64,000 nucleotides of DNA from Paraburkholderia flava (GTDB lineage: Bacteria; Pseudomonadota; Gammaproteobacteria; Burkholderiales; Burkholderiaceae). This document shows positions 10,259-19,230 of this stretch, in pieces. Location of the stretch: contig NZ_SMRO01000002.1 of assembly GCF_004359985.1 (NCBI RefSeq), positions 372,001 through 436,000 on the forward strand. The letters run 5' to 3'. The notes beneath the pieces are model-generated. The model was not told the DNA's origin. It worked only from the letters and a program-made list of their open reading frames with translations, and did not search any database. Each line of letters begins with the position of its first letter. Within the stretch, counting starts at the first letter, position 1. Both the position numbers and the translations under genes were made by a program.

Positions 10259-13213
10259 GTGAAAAGAAATCAGGAGATATTTGCGGCCCTGTTAATGCTC
10301 GGTGCATTGGCAGGATGCGGCGGCGACGTGCATTCGGGCAGCGGTCAGGCTGCGACGACGCCCGTGGTGACCGGCAGCGGATCCGCGCAGTCCGGATCGG
10401 CAGGCGGCAGCACGGGAAGCAGCAGCACCGGCGGTAGCAGCGGCAGCGGTACCGACACGGCACCGCCCGCCAACCTCGCGTTGACCCAGTACGTGAATCC
10501 GCTGATCGGCACGCTCGCGAGCAATTCGCCGAACCCGGTGCCTGCCGGACAGGCCGGCAGCGTAGTGCCGGCAGCGGGTCTGCCGTCGGGCATGGTGCAA
10601 TGGGCACCGGACACGAACACCGGCACGGCACCGTCGAACAGCAAGGAGCCCGGCTCTCCCGCGGGCTACTACTACGACCTGTCGAACATCCAGGGCTTCA
10701 GCCTCACACACATGAGCGGCGCCGGCTGCTCGGGCAACGACGGCGAGTTCCCCGTCATGCCGACCACCGATGCGACCCAGCTCGCGCCTTCGTTCAAGCA
10801 CACCAACGAACACGCGGCGGCCGGCTTCTACTCGGTCGTGCTGGACAGCGGCGTCAAGGTCGAACTCACCGCGACGCTGCGCACGGGCTTCGGACGCTTC
10901 ACGTATCCGGCTGCGAAGCCGTCGATCGTCGTGCTCGACACCACGCACACCAACACGAATTCGCAGGTAGCTGGTTCGGTGACGAAAGTGGCCACCGACA
11001 CGATCTCCGGCAGCACGACCGGCGGTGGCTTCTGCGGCAACTCGACTCAGGTGCCGGTCTACTTCTACGCGCAGTTCAGCCAGCCGTTCGATACGACGTC
11101 GTCGTTCAGCAACGGCCGCGCGGTGTTGAACTTCAAACCGGGCGCAACCGTGTTGATGAAGATCGGCATCTCGTACGTGAGCACCACAAACGCACAGGAC
11201 AATCTCGCGAAAGAAAACTCCGCGTGGGATTTCGACGGCATCAAGACGCTCGCCGACAGCGCATGGAACTCGCGCCTGAACGCGATTCAGGTGACCGGCG
11301 GCACGCCTGATTCGATGACGAAGTTCTACACCGCGCTCTATCACGCGCTGTGGGCACCGAGCGTGTTCAGCGATGCAAACGGTCAGTACCAGGGGTTCGA
11401 CAACACGGTTCATACCGTCGCATCGGGTCACGCGCAGTACACGAGCTTTTCGGGCTGGGACGTCTATCGCTCGCTGATTCCGTTGAAGGCGGTGTTGTTC
11501 CCTCAGGAAACCAGCGACATGATGCAGTCGCTCGTGAACGACGCCGATCAGTGCGGCGCGATTCCGCACTGGGTCAACGACAACGTCGAAGACGGCGTGA
11601 TGCCGGGCGATGCAGGCTCGGCGATGGTCGCGGGAGGCTATGCGTTCGGCGCGACGGCGTTCGACGCGCAAGGCGCGCTGAAGCACATGATCAAGATGGC
11701 GAACATTCCTGGCACTGCATGCCAGCAATCCGGGATGACGAGCTACGGTGGTCTGAACGACTTCCTGGGCCAAGGTCATCTGGTGCCTGGCGACGGCGTG
11801 TGGGGCGGAGCGTCGACGAATCTCGAATACACGAGCAGCCATTTCGCGATCTCGAGCCTCGCTGGTGCACTCGGCAACACTGCGATCCAGAAGATGATGC
11901 TCAGCCGCTCGGCCTACTGGCAGTACGTGCTGAACACGTCGCTCGCAACACCGCTTCTCGCTGCACGAAACGGCGACGGCAGCTGGACCTCGGAGGACCC
12001 TTCGAGCACCGACAACTACGTCGAAGGCAACGCCGAACAGTACACATGGATGGTGCCGTTCGACCCCGCCGGCCTCTTCGGACAACTCGGCGGCAACAGC
12101 GTCGTCGTGCCGCGTCTGAACAACTTCTTCACCGTGCTCAACGCCGGCATGAGCCTGCCCAATTTCTACATGGGCAACGAGCCGACTTTCGAAGTGCCGT
12201 GGCTGTACAACTGGGCCGGTTCGCCGTCCGGTACGCAGAACGTCGTCCAGCAGATCATGAACACGGCATTCAGCACGCAGCCCGATGGCTTGCCCGGCAA
12301 TGACGATCTCGGCGCTGTGTCGGGCTGGTATGTGTGGGGTGCGCTCGGGCTGTATCCGGAGATTCCGGCGGTCGGCGGTTTTGCGATCGGCAGTCCGCAG
12401 TTCCCGGCGATCGCGGTGCGTCTCGGCAACGGCAAGATGCTGAAGATTTCGGCACCCGATGCGCCCGCTTCGAACTACATCCAGAGCCTCACGGTGAACG
12501 GCACCGCGCAGACCAGCACGTGGCTGCCGCTCGCCGCGCTGAGCAACGGCGCGACGATGAACTTCACGATGGGTTCGGCGGCGTCGAGCTGGGGCACGGC
12601 AGCAAAGGACGCGCCGCCTTCGTTCGGCGTGCCGGTCGCGCTGAACGTCGCCGATGCGTTCAATAACCACGGCATCGCCACCGATGGCAGCGCAAACACC
12701 GACGGCACCGGCGCGGATTTCGACGGCGGTCTGTACGCGTACTCGTCGGCGGCGATGGCGGCGGCCGGCTGGAAAGCGGACCAGGCGTTCTCGTTCGACG
12801 GCGCGACCTTCACGGCGTCGGGCGGATCGATGCTCGATAACGCCGTCGCGGTCGGACAGACGATCACGCTGAGCCCCGCACAGCCCGGTAGCAATCTCGT
12901 CGTGCTGGGCGCTTCGAACAACGGGCCGAGCAGCGGCACCGCGCGTGTCAATTATTCGGACGGTACGTCGTCGACCTTCACGCTCGCATTCGACGACTGG
13001 ACGCTCAACGGCGGCAGCAAGACCGCGAGCGCCGACATCGCGCTGACGATGCCGTATCGCGACACCGGCAGCGGCCAGAAGGACAACACGAAGACCTATG
13101 TGTTCGCGGTCAAGGTGCCGCTGACGGCGGGCAAGACCGTCGCCAGCGTGACGCTGCCCCGGCAGGTGAATACCGGAAAGATGCACGTGTTCGGGATGGC
13201 GGTTGGGACGTGA
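10259..13213 (+). CDS. GH92-family alpha-mannosidase-like lipoprotein 1, with C-terminal beta-sandwich-like domain
   Basis: 984 aa. GTG start at 10259 with AAGGAG six bases upstream. Lipoprotein signal with lipobox LAGC (Cys20), then a Gly/Ser/Thr-rich linker to about residue 77, then a GH92 catalytic region. GH92 enzymes are calcium-dependent exo-alpha-mannosidases. Family blocks include YVNPLIGT, GMVQWAPDT, GFSLTHMSGAGCSGNDGEF, FSGWDVYRS, EGNAEQYTWMVPFD (Glu589) and GNDDLGAVSGWYVWGALGLYP (Asp682/Asp683), where characterised members have their catalytic acid and base. After about residue 790 comes an extra domain of about 190 aa (NNHGIATDG... to the end) that resembles the C-terminal sandwich of some actinobacterial GH92 proteins and may bind carbohydrate. 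Linkage specificity is unknown. Confidence 0.88.
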   Translation: MKRNQEIFAALLMLGALAGCGGDVHSGSGQAATTPVVTGSGSAQSGSAGGSTGSSSTGGSSGSGTDTAPPANLALTQYVNPLIGTLASNSPNPVPAGQAGSVVPAAGLPSGMVQWAPDTNTGTAPSNSKEPGSPAGYYYDLSNIQGFSLTHMSGAGCSGNDGEFPVMPTTDATQLAPSFKHTNEHAAAGFYSVVLDSGVKVELTATLRTGFGRFTYPAAKPSIVVLDTTHTNTNSQVAGSVTKVATDTISGSTTGGGFCGNSTQVPVYFYAQFSQPFDTTSSFSNGRAVLNFKPGATVLMKIGISYVSTTNAQDNLAKENSAWDFDGIKTLADSAWNSRLNAIQVTGGTPDSMTKFYTALYHALWAPSVFSDANGQYQGFDNTVHTVASGHAQYTSFSGWDVYRSLIPLKAVLFPQETSDMMQSLVNDADQCGAIPHWVNDNVEDGVMPGDAGSAMVAGGYAFGATAFDAQGALKHMIKMANIPGTACQQSGMTSYGGLNDFLGQGHLVPGDGVWGGASTNLEYTSSHFAISSLAGALGNTAIQKMMLSRSAYWQYVLNTSLATPLLAARNGDGSWTSEDPSSTDNYVEGNAEQYTWMVPFDPAGLFGQLGGNSVVVPRLNNFFTVLNAGMSLPNFYMGNEPTFEVPWLYNWAGSPSGTQNVVQQIMNTAFSTQPDGLPGNDDLGAVSGWYVWGALGLYPEIPAVGGFAIGSPQFPAIAVRLGNGKMLKISAPDAPASNYIQSLTVNGTAQTSTWLPLAALSNGATMNFTMGSAASSWGTAAKDAPPSFGVPVALNVADAFNNHGIATDGSANTDGTGADFDGGLYAYSSAAMAAAGWKADQAFSFDGATFTASGGSMLDNAVAVGQTITLSPAQPGSNLVVLGASNNGPSSGTARVNYSDGTSSTFTLAFDDWTLNGGSKTASADIALTMPYRDTGSGQKDNTKTYVFAVKVPLTAGKTVASVTLPRQVNTGKMHVFGMAVGT

Positions 13214-13401
13214 TGGTGGCGTCGTCGGATCGCGTGCGGTCGCTCGTGGAATAGAGCGGCCGCGCGTGACGCCGCAGCAGTGGGTGAGTAACAGTGAGAA
13301 GTGCTAGGGAGAAGTCCGGCTGCTGTGATTGAGAGCAGACCGGACGGACAAAACAATGAGGTGGCGCGAGGAATGGGCGCCGCCGACCGCTGTGCATGGG
13401 A

Positions 13402-13431
13402 CCAGAGTAAGCGCTAAAGCGCTAACTCTGG
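13402..13431. repeat. Near-perfect 30-base palindrome between GH92 genes 1 and 2
   Basis: Outer arms CCAGAGT/ACTCTGG enclose two copies of AGCGCT, itself self-complementary, around a short centre. The AAGCGCT half resembles LacI-family operators, but it could also act as an RNA hairpin 25 bases before the next gene. It is not followed by a T-run, so it is not an intrinsic terminator. Confidence 0.6.
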
Positions 13432-13455
13432 TCGACAGCTGGCCAGGAGACGAGG

Positions 13456-15837
13456 ATGAAACCAATACGCACACTGATACTGCGCGTGTCCGCCGCCGCC
13501 ATCACGGCGGCATTAATGAGCGCATGCGGAGGCGGCGTCGACAGCACGGCCATTCGCACCGGCAACGCCGTGAGTCCATCGATCGATACGCCGGCGAACA
13601 GCACAGCACCCGCGACCGGCGCGCCAGCGAGTGGCGCATCGTCGCCGGTGGTGGTCGCGAAGGATCTGCAACTGACCCAATACGTCGATCCATTGATCGG
13701 CACGCTCGCGAGCAACTCGCCGAACCCGGTGCCCGCGGGTCAGGCCGGCAGCGTGATACCTGCTGCGGGACTGCCTAACGGAATGGTGCAGTGGGCACCC
13801 GACACGAACACCACGCCAGCCCCGTCGACCAGCGCCGAACCCGGTTCGCCCGCCGGCTACTACTACGATCTGAAGACGATCAAGGGCTTCAGCCTGATGC
13901 ATATGAGCGGCGCCGGCTGCGGCGGCAACGGCGGCGAATTCCCGGTGATGCCGAGGACCGACACCGGCAAGCTCCTGCCCGGCTTCAGTCACGACAACGA
14001 GCACGCGGCGCCGGGTTATTACTCGGTCAAGCTCGACAACGGCATCAAGGTCGAACTGACCGCGACGCTGCGTACTGGCTTCGGACGCTTCACGTACCCC
14101 GCTGGGCAACCGTCGATTCTCGTGCTCGACGCGACGAGCACCAACACGAAGTCGCACACGACCGGCACCGTGACGGGCATCTCCGCGAACGAACTGCAAG
14201 GCAGTACGACGAGCCAGGGTTTCTGCAATCACACCACGCCGGTCACCGTCTATTTCGATGCGGTGTTCGATCAGCCGTTCGATGCAGCGTCGCCGATTGA
14301 GAACGGCAAGGCCGAGTTGCATTTTGCACCCGGCGCAACGGTGCAGATGAAAATCGGCATCTCGTTTGTGAAGGACCATGCGAAGCTGAACCTGACCACC
14401 GAGACGAAAGATCTGAAGTGGGACTTCGACGCAACCCGCAAAGCCGCCGACGCAACATGGAACAGCCGCCTCAACGCAATTCAGGTGACAGGCGGCACCG
14501 ACGACGACAAGAAGAAGTTCTACACCGCGCTGTATCACACGCAGTGGTCGCCGAGCGTGTTCAGCGATGTCGACGGCAGCTACATCGGCTTCGACCAGAA
14601 GACTCATAAGGTCGCCGCCGGCCACGCGCAATACACCAACTACTCCGGCTGGGACATCTACCGCTCGCTGATTCCGTTGAAGGCGCTGCTGTTCCCGCAG
14701 GAAACCAGCGACATGATGCAGTCGCTGATCAACGACGCCGACCAGTGCGGCGCGATTCCGCGCTGGGTCAACTACAACGTCGAGACCGGTGTGATGCCGG
14801 GCGATTCCGGTTCGTTGATGGTCGCGGGCGGGTACGCGTTCGGCGCGAAGGACTTCGATACGCAGGGCGCACTGAAACACATGATGACCGTCGCGAACGT
14901 GCCGGGCACTAAATGCCAGGGCGACACGACCGCCGAAGGACGCGGCAGCTACCTGAAGTATCACTACATGACAGAGGACGAAAATGGCTGGGGACCTGCG
15001 TCGTCCACACTCGAATACGCGAGCACTGACTTCGCGATGGCGCAGTTCGCCGGTGCGCTCGGCAATACGGCGTTCCAGACGACCGAACTGCAACGTTCCG
15101 GCTACTGGGCGAATCTGCTCAACACGTCCGCGACGCCGCCGCTGATCACGCCACGCGACGACAGCGGCAACTGGCTCTCGCCGGACAACAGCGCGTACGT
15201 CGAAGGCAACGCGGAGCAGTACACGTGGATGGTGCCGCACGACGTCGGCGGGCTGTTCGCGAAACTCGGCGGAAATGCGGTCGTCGTCGCGCGGCTCGAC
15301 AAGTTCTTCTCGCAACTCAATGCGGGCACCACGCAGCCCAACTTCTACATGGGCAACGAACCGACCTTCACGGTGCCGTGGCTCTACAACTGGGCGGGTT
15401 CGCCATCGGGCACGCAGCGCGTCGTCCGCCAGATCATGACGACCGTCTTCAGCACGAAGCCCGATGGCCTGCCGGGAAACGACGATCTCGGCGCGGTGTC
15501 GGGATGGTACGTGTGGGGTGCGCTGGGGTTGTATCCGGAGATTCCGGGTGTCGGCGGGCTCGCGATCGGCAGTCCGCAGTTCGACTCGATTGCGGTGAGG
15601 CTCGGTAACGGCAAGACGTTGCAGATCGATGCGCCCGGCGCGTCGTCGACGTCGAACTATGTGCAGAGCCTGAGCATCGATGGTGCGGCTCACACGAGCA
15701 CGTGGCTGTCGCTCGATGCACTGACGAACGGCGCGTCGATGAAATTCACGATGGGCACCGCGCCGTCGACGTGGGGCACGCAGGCTTCGGATGCGCCGCC
15801 TTCGTTTGCGGCTCCGGCTGCGTCGGGTTCGCAGTAG
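13456..15837 (+). CDS. GH92-family alpha-mannosidase-like lipoprotein 2
   Basis: 793 aa. The ATG follows AGGAGACGAGG. Lipoprotein signal ends LMSAC (Cys24), with a Pro/Ala/Ser/Thr-rich linker to about residue 73. The catalytic region is closely related to the preceding gene: YVDPLIGTLASNSPNPVPAG, GMVQWAPDT, GFSLMHMSGAGCGGNGGEF, YSGWDIYRSLIPLKA, EGNAEQYTWMVPHD (Glu583) and GNDDLGAVSGWYVWGALGLYP (Asp676/Asp677). It lacks the C-terminal extra domain of gene 1. Patches of near-identical DNA shared with gene 1 point to tandem duplication. It is probably anchored in the outer membrane and trims alpha-mannosides outside or in the periplasm. Confidence 0.88.
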   Translation: MKPIRTLILRVSAAAITAALMSACGGGVDSTAIRTGNAVSPSIDTPANSTAPATGAPASGASSPVVVAKDLQLTQYVDPLIGTLASNSPNPVPAGQAGSVIPAAGLPNGMVQWAPDTNTTPAPSTSAEPGSPAGYYYDLKTIKGFSLMHMSGAGCGGNGGEFPVMPRTDTGKLLPGFSHDNEHAAPGYYSVKLDNGIKVELTATLRTGFGRFTYPAGQPSILVLDATSTNTKSHTTGTVTGISANELQGSTTSQGFCNHTTPVTVYFDAVFDQPFDAASPIENGKAELHFAPGATVQMKIGISFVKDHAKLNLTTETKDLKWDFDATRKAADATWNSRLNAIQVTGGTDDDKKKFYTALYHTQWSPSVFSDVDGSYIGFDQKTHKVAAGHAQYTNYSGWDIYRSLIPLKALLFPQETSDMMQSLINDADQCGAIPRWVNYNVETGVMPGDSGSLMVAGGYAFGAKDFDTQGALKHMMTVANVPGTKCQGDTTAEGRGSYLKYHYMTEDENGWGPASSTLEYASTDFAMAQFAGALGNTAFQTTELQRSGYWANLLNTSATPPLITPRDDSGNWLSPDNSAYVEGNAEQYTWMVPHDVGGLFAKLGGNAVVVARLDKFFSQLNAGTTQPNFYMGNEPTFTVPWLYNWAGSPSGTQRVVRQIMTTVFSTKPDGLPGNDDLGAVSGWYVWGALGLYPEIPGVGGLAIGSPQFDSIAVRLGNGKTLQIDAPGASSTSNYVQSLSIDGAAHTSTWLSLDALTNGASMKFTMGTAPSTWGTQASDAPPSFAAPAASGSQ

Positions 15838-15893
15838 TCGCGGCACCGACTGCCGTACTTCTAAAAACAACGATCGACAAACAGCATCGGACA

Positions 15894-15924
15894 CGACCCC
15901 GCACGCGGCAAAGCGTGCGGGTCG
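15894..15924 (+). other. Strong hairpin in the GH92 gene 2-gene 3 spacer
   Basis: CCCGCACGC/GCGTGCGGG (15898-15906 and 15913-15921) with a 6-base loop, and further pairing outward with one bulged base. No T-run follows, so it may be an mRNA-stabilising or processing element rather than a terminator. Confidence 0.5.
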
Positions 15925-15974
15925 TCGCGATCGTCGAGCGACATCGTACCGATGCATTAAACAGGGAGGTGGAC

Positions 15975-18623
15975 ATGAAAAATCTGCTGAAGCTCGCGAT
16001 AGTCGTCGCGAGCATGGCGGCACTCACGGGTTGCGGAGGCGACGTTGGATCGTCGCAGTCCGCGACGCATACGAGCGGGAGTAACGGAGCAGGGTCGGTA
16101 AGCGGAGGCGCGGGAACGCCGGTTGGCTCTGGCGGTAATTCGACCGGCAGCAACCCGCCGGTGGTCACGCCTCCGGTGACCCGCACCGACATTGCCGGCC
16201 TGACGAAATTCGTCAACGTGTTCATCGGCACCGATACGCCGGATACGGGTCTCTCGGGCTATCCCGGCAACCTCAACCCGGGAGCGCAGACGCCGTTCGG
16301 CATGGTGAGCTTCGGTCCGGACACACCCGGCAGCAGGTCGCCGTACGGGGCGGGCTCGGGCGGTTACTTCTATGAAGATTCGAGCATCGACTTCTTCAGC
16401 CTCACGCATCTGAATGGTCCAGGCTGCCGGGGGCAGGGCGCGGTCGCGATGATCCCCGGTGGGGGCCAACTGACCTTCTCGCATGCGGACGAAAGCGCAT
16501 CGCCTGGCTACTACAAGGTGAAGACCGGCAACGGCATCGTCAACGAATTCACCGCGACGACGCGCACCGGCATGGCTCGCTTGACCTTCCCGGCGGGGTC
16601 GACGCCGACGCTTGTCGTCAACGCGCTGAAGAGCAACGGAATGAAGAGCGGTGTGTCGTCATCGCTCGTGAACATCGCCGTCGATACAACGGCCGGTGTG
16701 GTGTCCGGTCAAACGGTGGTCGGTGCGTTCTGCGGCGGGACCTGGTACAAGCCGGTGTACTTCTACATCGTCTTCGATACCGCGTTCGATCCGACGAAGA
16801 CCAAGTCGTCGAACGGCGTCGCGACGCTTACGTTCCAGCCCGCGGCTGCCGGTGCCGCGACGGTCGTGCAGGTCAAGGTCGGTATCTCGTCGGTCAGCGT
16901 CACCAACGCGAAGCTGAATCTGACGACGGAAAACCCGAACTGGTCGTTCGATACCGTTCGCACGAATCAGGATGCGATCTGGAATCACCGGCTCAACACC
17001 GTGCAGCTCGATCTTGCGCAGAGTGGCGCGATCACGAGTCTCGGTTCGAAGGCGCAGGCCGCGACCAACTACGTGACGCAGTTCTACACGGCGCTCTATC
17101 ACACGATGACGGGCCCCACGATCTATAGCGACGTCAACGGCGATTACCGAAGCATGCAGCAGGCCAATCTTGGCGCGCCCGGCAACACGGCACCGGGACG
17201 TCCGACCGCAAACGTCTCGCAATATCCGGTGCCCGGCAACGCGAATGCGTACAAGGCGCACTACTCAGGCTTCTCGATGTGGGACACGTATCGTTCGGAG
17301 ACGCAATTGCAGGCGCTGCTGTTTCCGACCGAAACGAGCGACATGATGCAGTCGCTCGTCGCCGACGCGAAGCAATGCGGCGCGCTCCCGCACTGGGTCG
17401 ACGGCAGCGACGACACCAGGCCGATGGAAGGCGACCACGCGCCGAACGTGATCGCGGGTGCTTACGCGTTCGGCGCGCGTTCGTTCGATACGACGACCGC
17501 GCGCAAGTACATGCTGCAATCGGCGTTCGGCACGGGCGGTCCGGGCAGTGCGTTTGTCGAAGGTCAGTGCAACGACCAGCCGAGCGTCGACTGGACGAAC
17601 GGGTCGAGCAGCGTCGGTAGTTTCTATCTGAAGAACGGCTACGTTTCCACCGATCTTTCGGTCAATCATCACTCGGGTTCTGTCACCCTGGAGATGGGCA
17701 CGACGGACGAATCGATCGGCAACTTCCTTGCCGCGCTCGGCCAGACCGGCGATGCAAGCACTGTCACGACGTTGCACAAACGGGCCGCCGCCTGGGCCAA
17801 CATCTTCGACGCGAACATTCCCGCGAGCCAGAACTACTTCGGCGTGACGAAGGGACTCGTGCCGAAGACTTCGAGCGGGCAATGGGTGTTCAACGATCCG
17901 CAGAACGGCGGCTTCCACGAATCGACCGAGCCGAACTACATCTGGACGATCGGCCACGACTACACGGCGCTGAACGCGGCGCTCGGCGGCAACACGGCGG
18001 CGATCACGCAGCTGAATGCGCTGTTCGGACTGGACGCGAGCAATCCGTATGGCGGCGCGCTGCCAAGTCCGCAAACGCTGAACAGCGGAGAGGGCGGCAG
18101 CACGCTGTACATTGGTAACGAGCCGTCGTTGCAAACGCCGTGGGCCTACAACTGGACCGGCACGCCGCAGCTCACGCAGCGTGTGATCCCGATCGTGATG
18201 CAGCAGACCTTCGCCAACGACCCAGGCGGCCTGCCCGGCAACGACGACATGGGCGCGACGTCCGGCTGGTATCTGTGGGCGAGCCTCGGGCTGTATCCGG
18301 TGATTCCGTCGGCACCCGGTCTCGCGATGTCGACGCCGCAGTTCAAGGGGATGACCGTGTGGCTCGCCGACGGCACGAAGAAGCTGCGCATCGAAGCCGA
18401 CGACGAAGCGTTGTTGAACACAAAGCCGTACATCAAGTCGGTGCAGCTGAACGGCAAGACGTATCAGGGATCGTGGCTGCCGCTCGCGGCAATTGCGAAC
18501 GGCGGTACGTTGACCTACACGCTGTCGGCGACGCCGACCGACTGGGCGACCGGCGCCGCGCTCGCGCCGCCGTCCGGACCGGGCGCGGACTATACGAAGG
18601 CACTCGCGACGCCGCAGCCTTGA
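15975..18623 (+). CDS. GH92-family alpha-mannosidase-like lipoprotein 3 (divergent)
   Basis: 882 aa. Start at the ATG behind GGGAGGTGGAC. Lipobox LTGC (Cys20) and a Gly/Ser/Thr-rich linker to about residue 70. GH92 layout is retained: FVNVFIGTDTPDTG, GYPGNLNPGAQTPFGMVSFGP, FFSLTHLNGPGCRGQG, FSMWDTYRSE, and GNDDMGATSGWYLWASLGLYP (Asp757/Asp758). The EGNAxQYTWMVP block of its two neighbours is replaced by HESTEPNYIWTIGHD (Glu649, Glu652), and it has insertions around residues 340-430 and 510-600. It therefore belongs to a different GH92 subgroup and may take another linkage or a substituted mannose. Lies 137 bases after gene 2 and is followed by a terminator. Confidence 0.85.
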   Translation: MKNLLKLAIVVASMAALTGCGGDVGSSQSATHTSGSNGAGSVSGGAGTPVGSGGNSTGSNPPVVTPPVTRTDIAGLTKFVNVFIGTDTPDTGLSGYPGNLNPGAQTPFGMVSFGPDTPGSRSPYGAGSGGYFYEDSSIDFFSLTHLNGPGCRGQGAVAMIPGGGQLTFSHADESASPGYYKVKTGNGIVNEFTATTRTGMARLTFPAGSTPTLVVNALKSNGMKSGVSSSLVNIAVDTTAGVVSGQTVVGAFCGGTWYKPVYFYIVFDTAFDPTKTKSSNGVATLTFQPAAAGAATVVQVKVGISSVSVTNAKLNLTTENPNWSFDTVRTNQDAIWNHRLNTVQLDLAQSGAITSLGSKAQAATNYVTQFYTALYHTMTGPTIYSDVNGDYRSMQQANLGAPGNTAPGRPTANVSQYPVPGNANAYKAHYSGFSMWDTYRSETQLQALLFPTETSDMMQSLVADAKQCGALPHWVDGSDDTRPMEGDHAPNVIAGAYAFGARSFDTTTARKYMLQSAFGTGGPGSAFVEGQCNDQPSVDWTNGSSSVGSFYLKNGYVSTDLSVNHHSGSVTLEMGTTDESIGNFLAALGQTGDASTVTTLHKRAAAWANIFDANIPASQNYFGVTKGLVPKTSSGQWVFNDPQNGGFHESTEPNYIWTIGHDYTALNAALGGNTAAITQLNALFGLDASNPYGGALPSPQTLNSGEGGSTLYIGNEPSLQTPWAYNWTGTPQLTQRVIPIVMQQTFANDPGGLPGNDDMGATSGWYLWASLGLYPVIPSAPGLAMSTPQFKGMTVWLADGTKKLRIEADDEALLNTKPYIKSVQLNGKTYQGSWLPLAAIANGGTLTYTLSATPTDWATGAALAPPSGPGADYTKALATPQP

Positions 18624-18713
18624 AGCGTTGAATCGACGCACTGCATCCGCGCGGGTTCGAAGCGCGGGTGTGGTGGGAGTGGTGGCCAGCAGCCTGACCC
18701 GTGGCTGGCTTTG

Positions 18714-18748
18714 AAACCCTGGCGGGGTGACTCGCTGGGGTTTTTTTC
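18714..18748 (+). terminator. Terminator of the GH92 cluster
   Basis: AAACCCTGGCG pairs with CGCTGGGGTTT (two G-U pairs in RNA) across an 8-base loop, followed by a run of seven T (18742-18748), about 90 bases after the third GH92 stop. Confidence 0.85.
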
Positions 18749-18864
18749 TTGCGTCGCTCATCGTGCGACGGTCGCGATAGTTGCGTTGCGGCGGTCGACC
18801 GGCTGCGGCGGCGCGCTGCGGTATGATGGCCGCACGCCTTTTTCACTTTCCACTTTCCCGTCGC

Positions 18865-19230
18865 ATGTCTTCGTTGTGGCGAATCCTCGTTGTGCTGTCG
18901 ATCGCGCTGCTGTTCACGCAGCGCGTGTCCGCACACGAACAAGACGTGCAGCGTATCGCCGTCAACAACGGTGCGCAGGTCTCTCATCGCATCGCGACGG
19001 CGGAACACGAGCACCGCGTGTCACATCTGTCCGCGCATTGCGACATGCTCCACTGTGTATGCGGTCACGCGTCGTGTTGCGCGACGATGTGCGGTGCGCA
19101 TTGCGGCGCATTGTTTGTCGCGTGGCGCTTCGAACCGTGGACGCCCGATGCATCGTTGCCGTCTTCCGCTACTGGTCCTTATCGCGCAGGCATTTCGCAC
19201 GCGCCGCCGCTGCGTCCGCCGATCGTTTGA
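18865..19230 (+). CDS. Small Cys/His-rich exported protein upstream of the copper oxidase (CopL/DUF2946-like)
   Basis: 121 aa from the ATG at 18865; start uncertain, as no Shine-Dalgarno is evident and an upstream in-frame ATG exists near 18823. Residues 1-23 form a signal peptide ending VSAHE. The mid part packs seven Cys and many His into HCDMLHCVCGHASCCATMC and GAHC, a likely copper-binding cluster; the C-terminus is Pro-rich. It lies 187 bases upstream of the multicopper oxidase in the same direction. Similar Cys-rich ORFs precede copper-resistance genes in other proteobacteria (CopL, DUF2946 leaders). Assignment to either family is by pattern and position only. Confidence 0.6.
   Translation: MSSLWRILVVLSIALLFTQRVSAHEQDVQRIAVNNGAQVSHRIATAEHEHRVSHLSAHCDMLHCVCGHASCCATMCGAHCGALFVAWRFEPWTPDASLPSSATGPYRAGISHAPPLRPPIV

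Noticed and set aside
13402..13431. Palindrome read as an intrinsic terminator
   Set aside because: No T-run follows on either strand, and the next gene's ribosome binding site lies only about 14 bases downstream.
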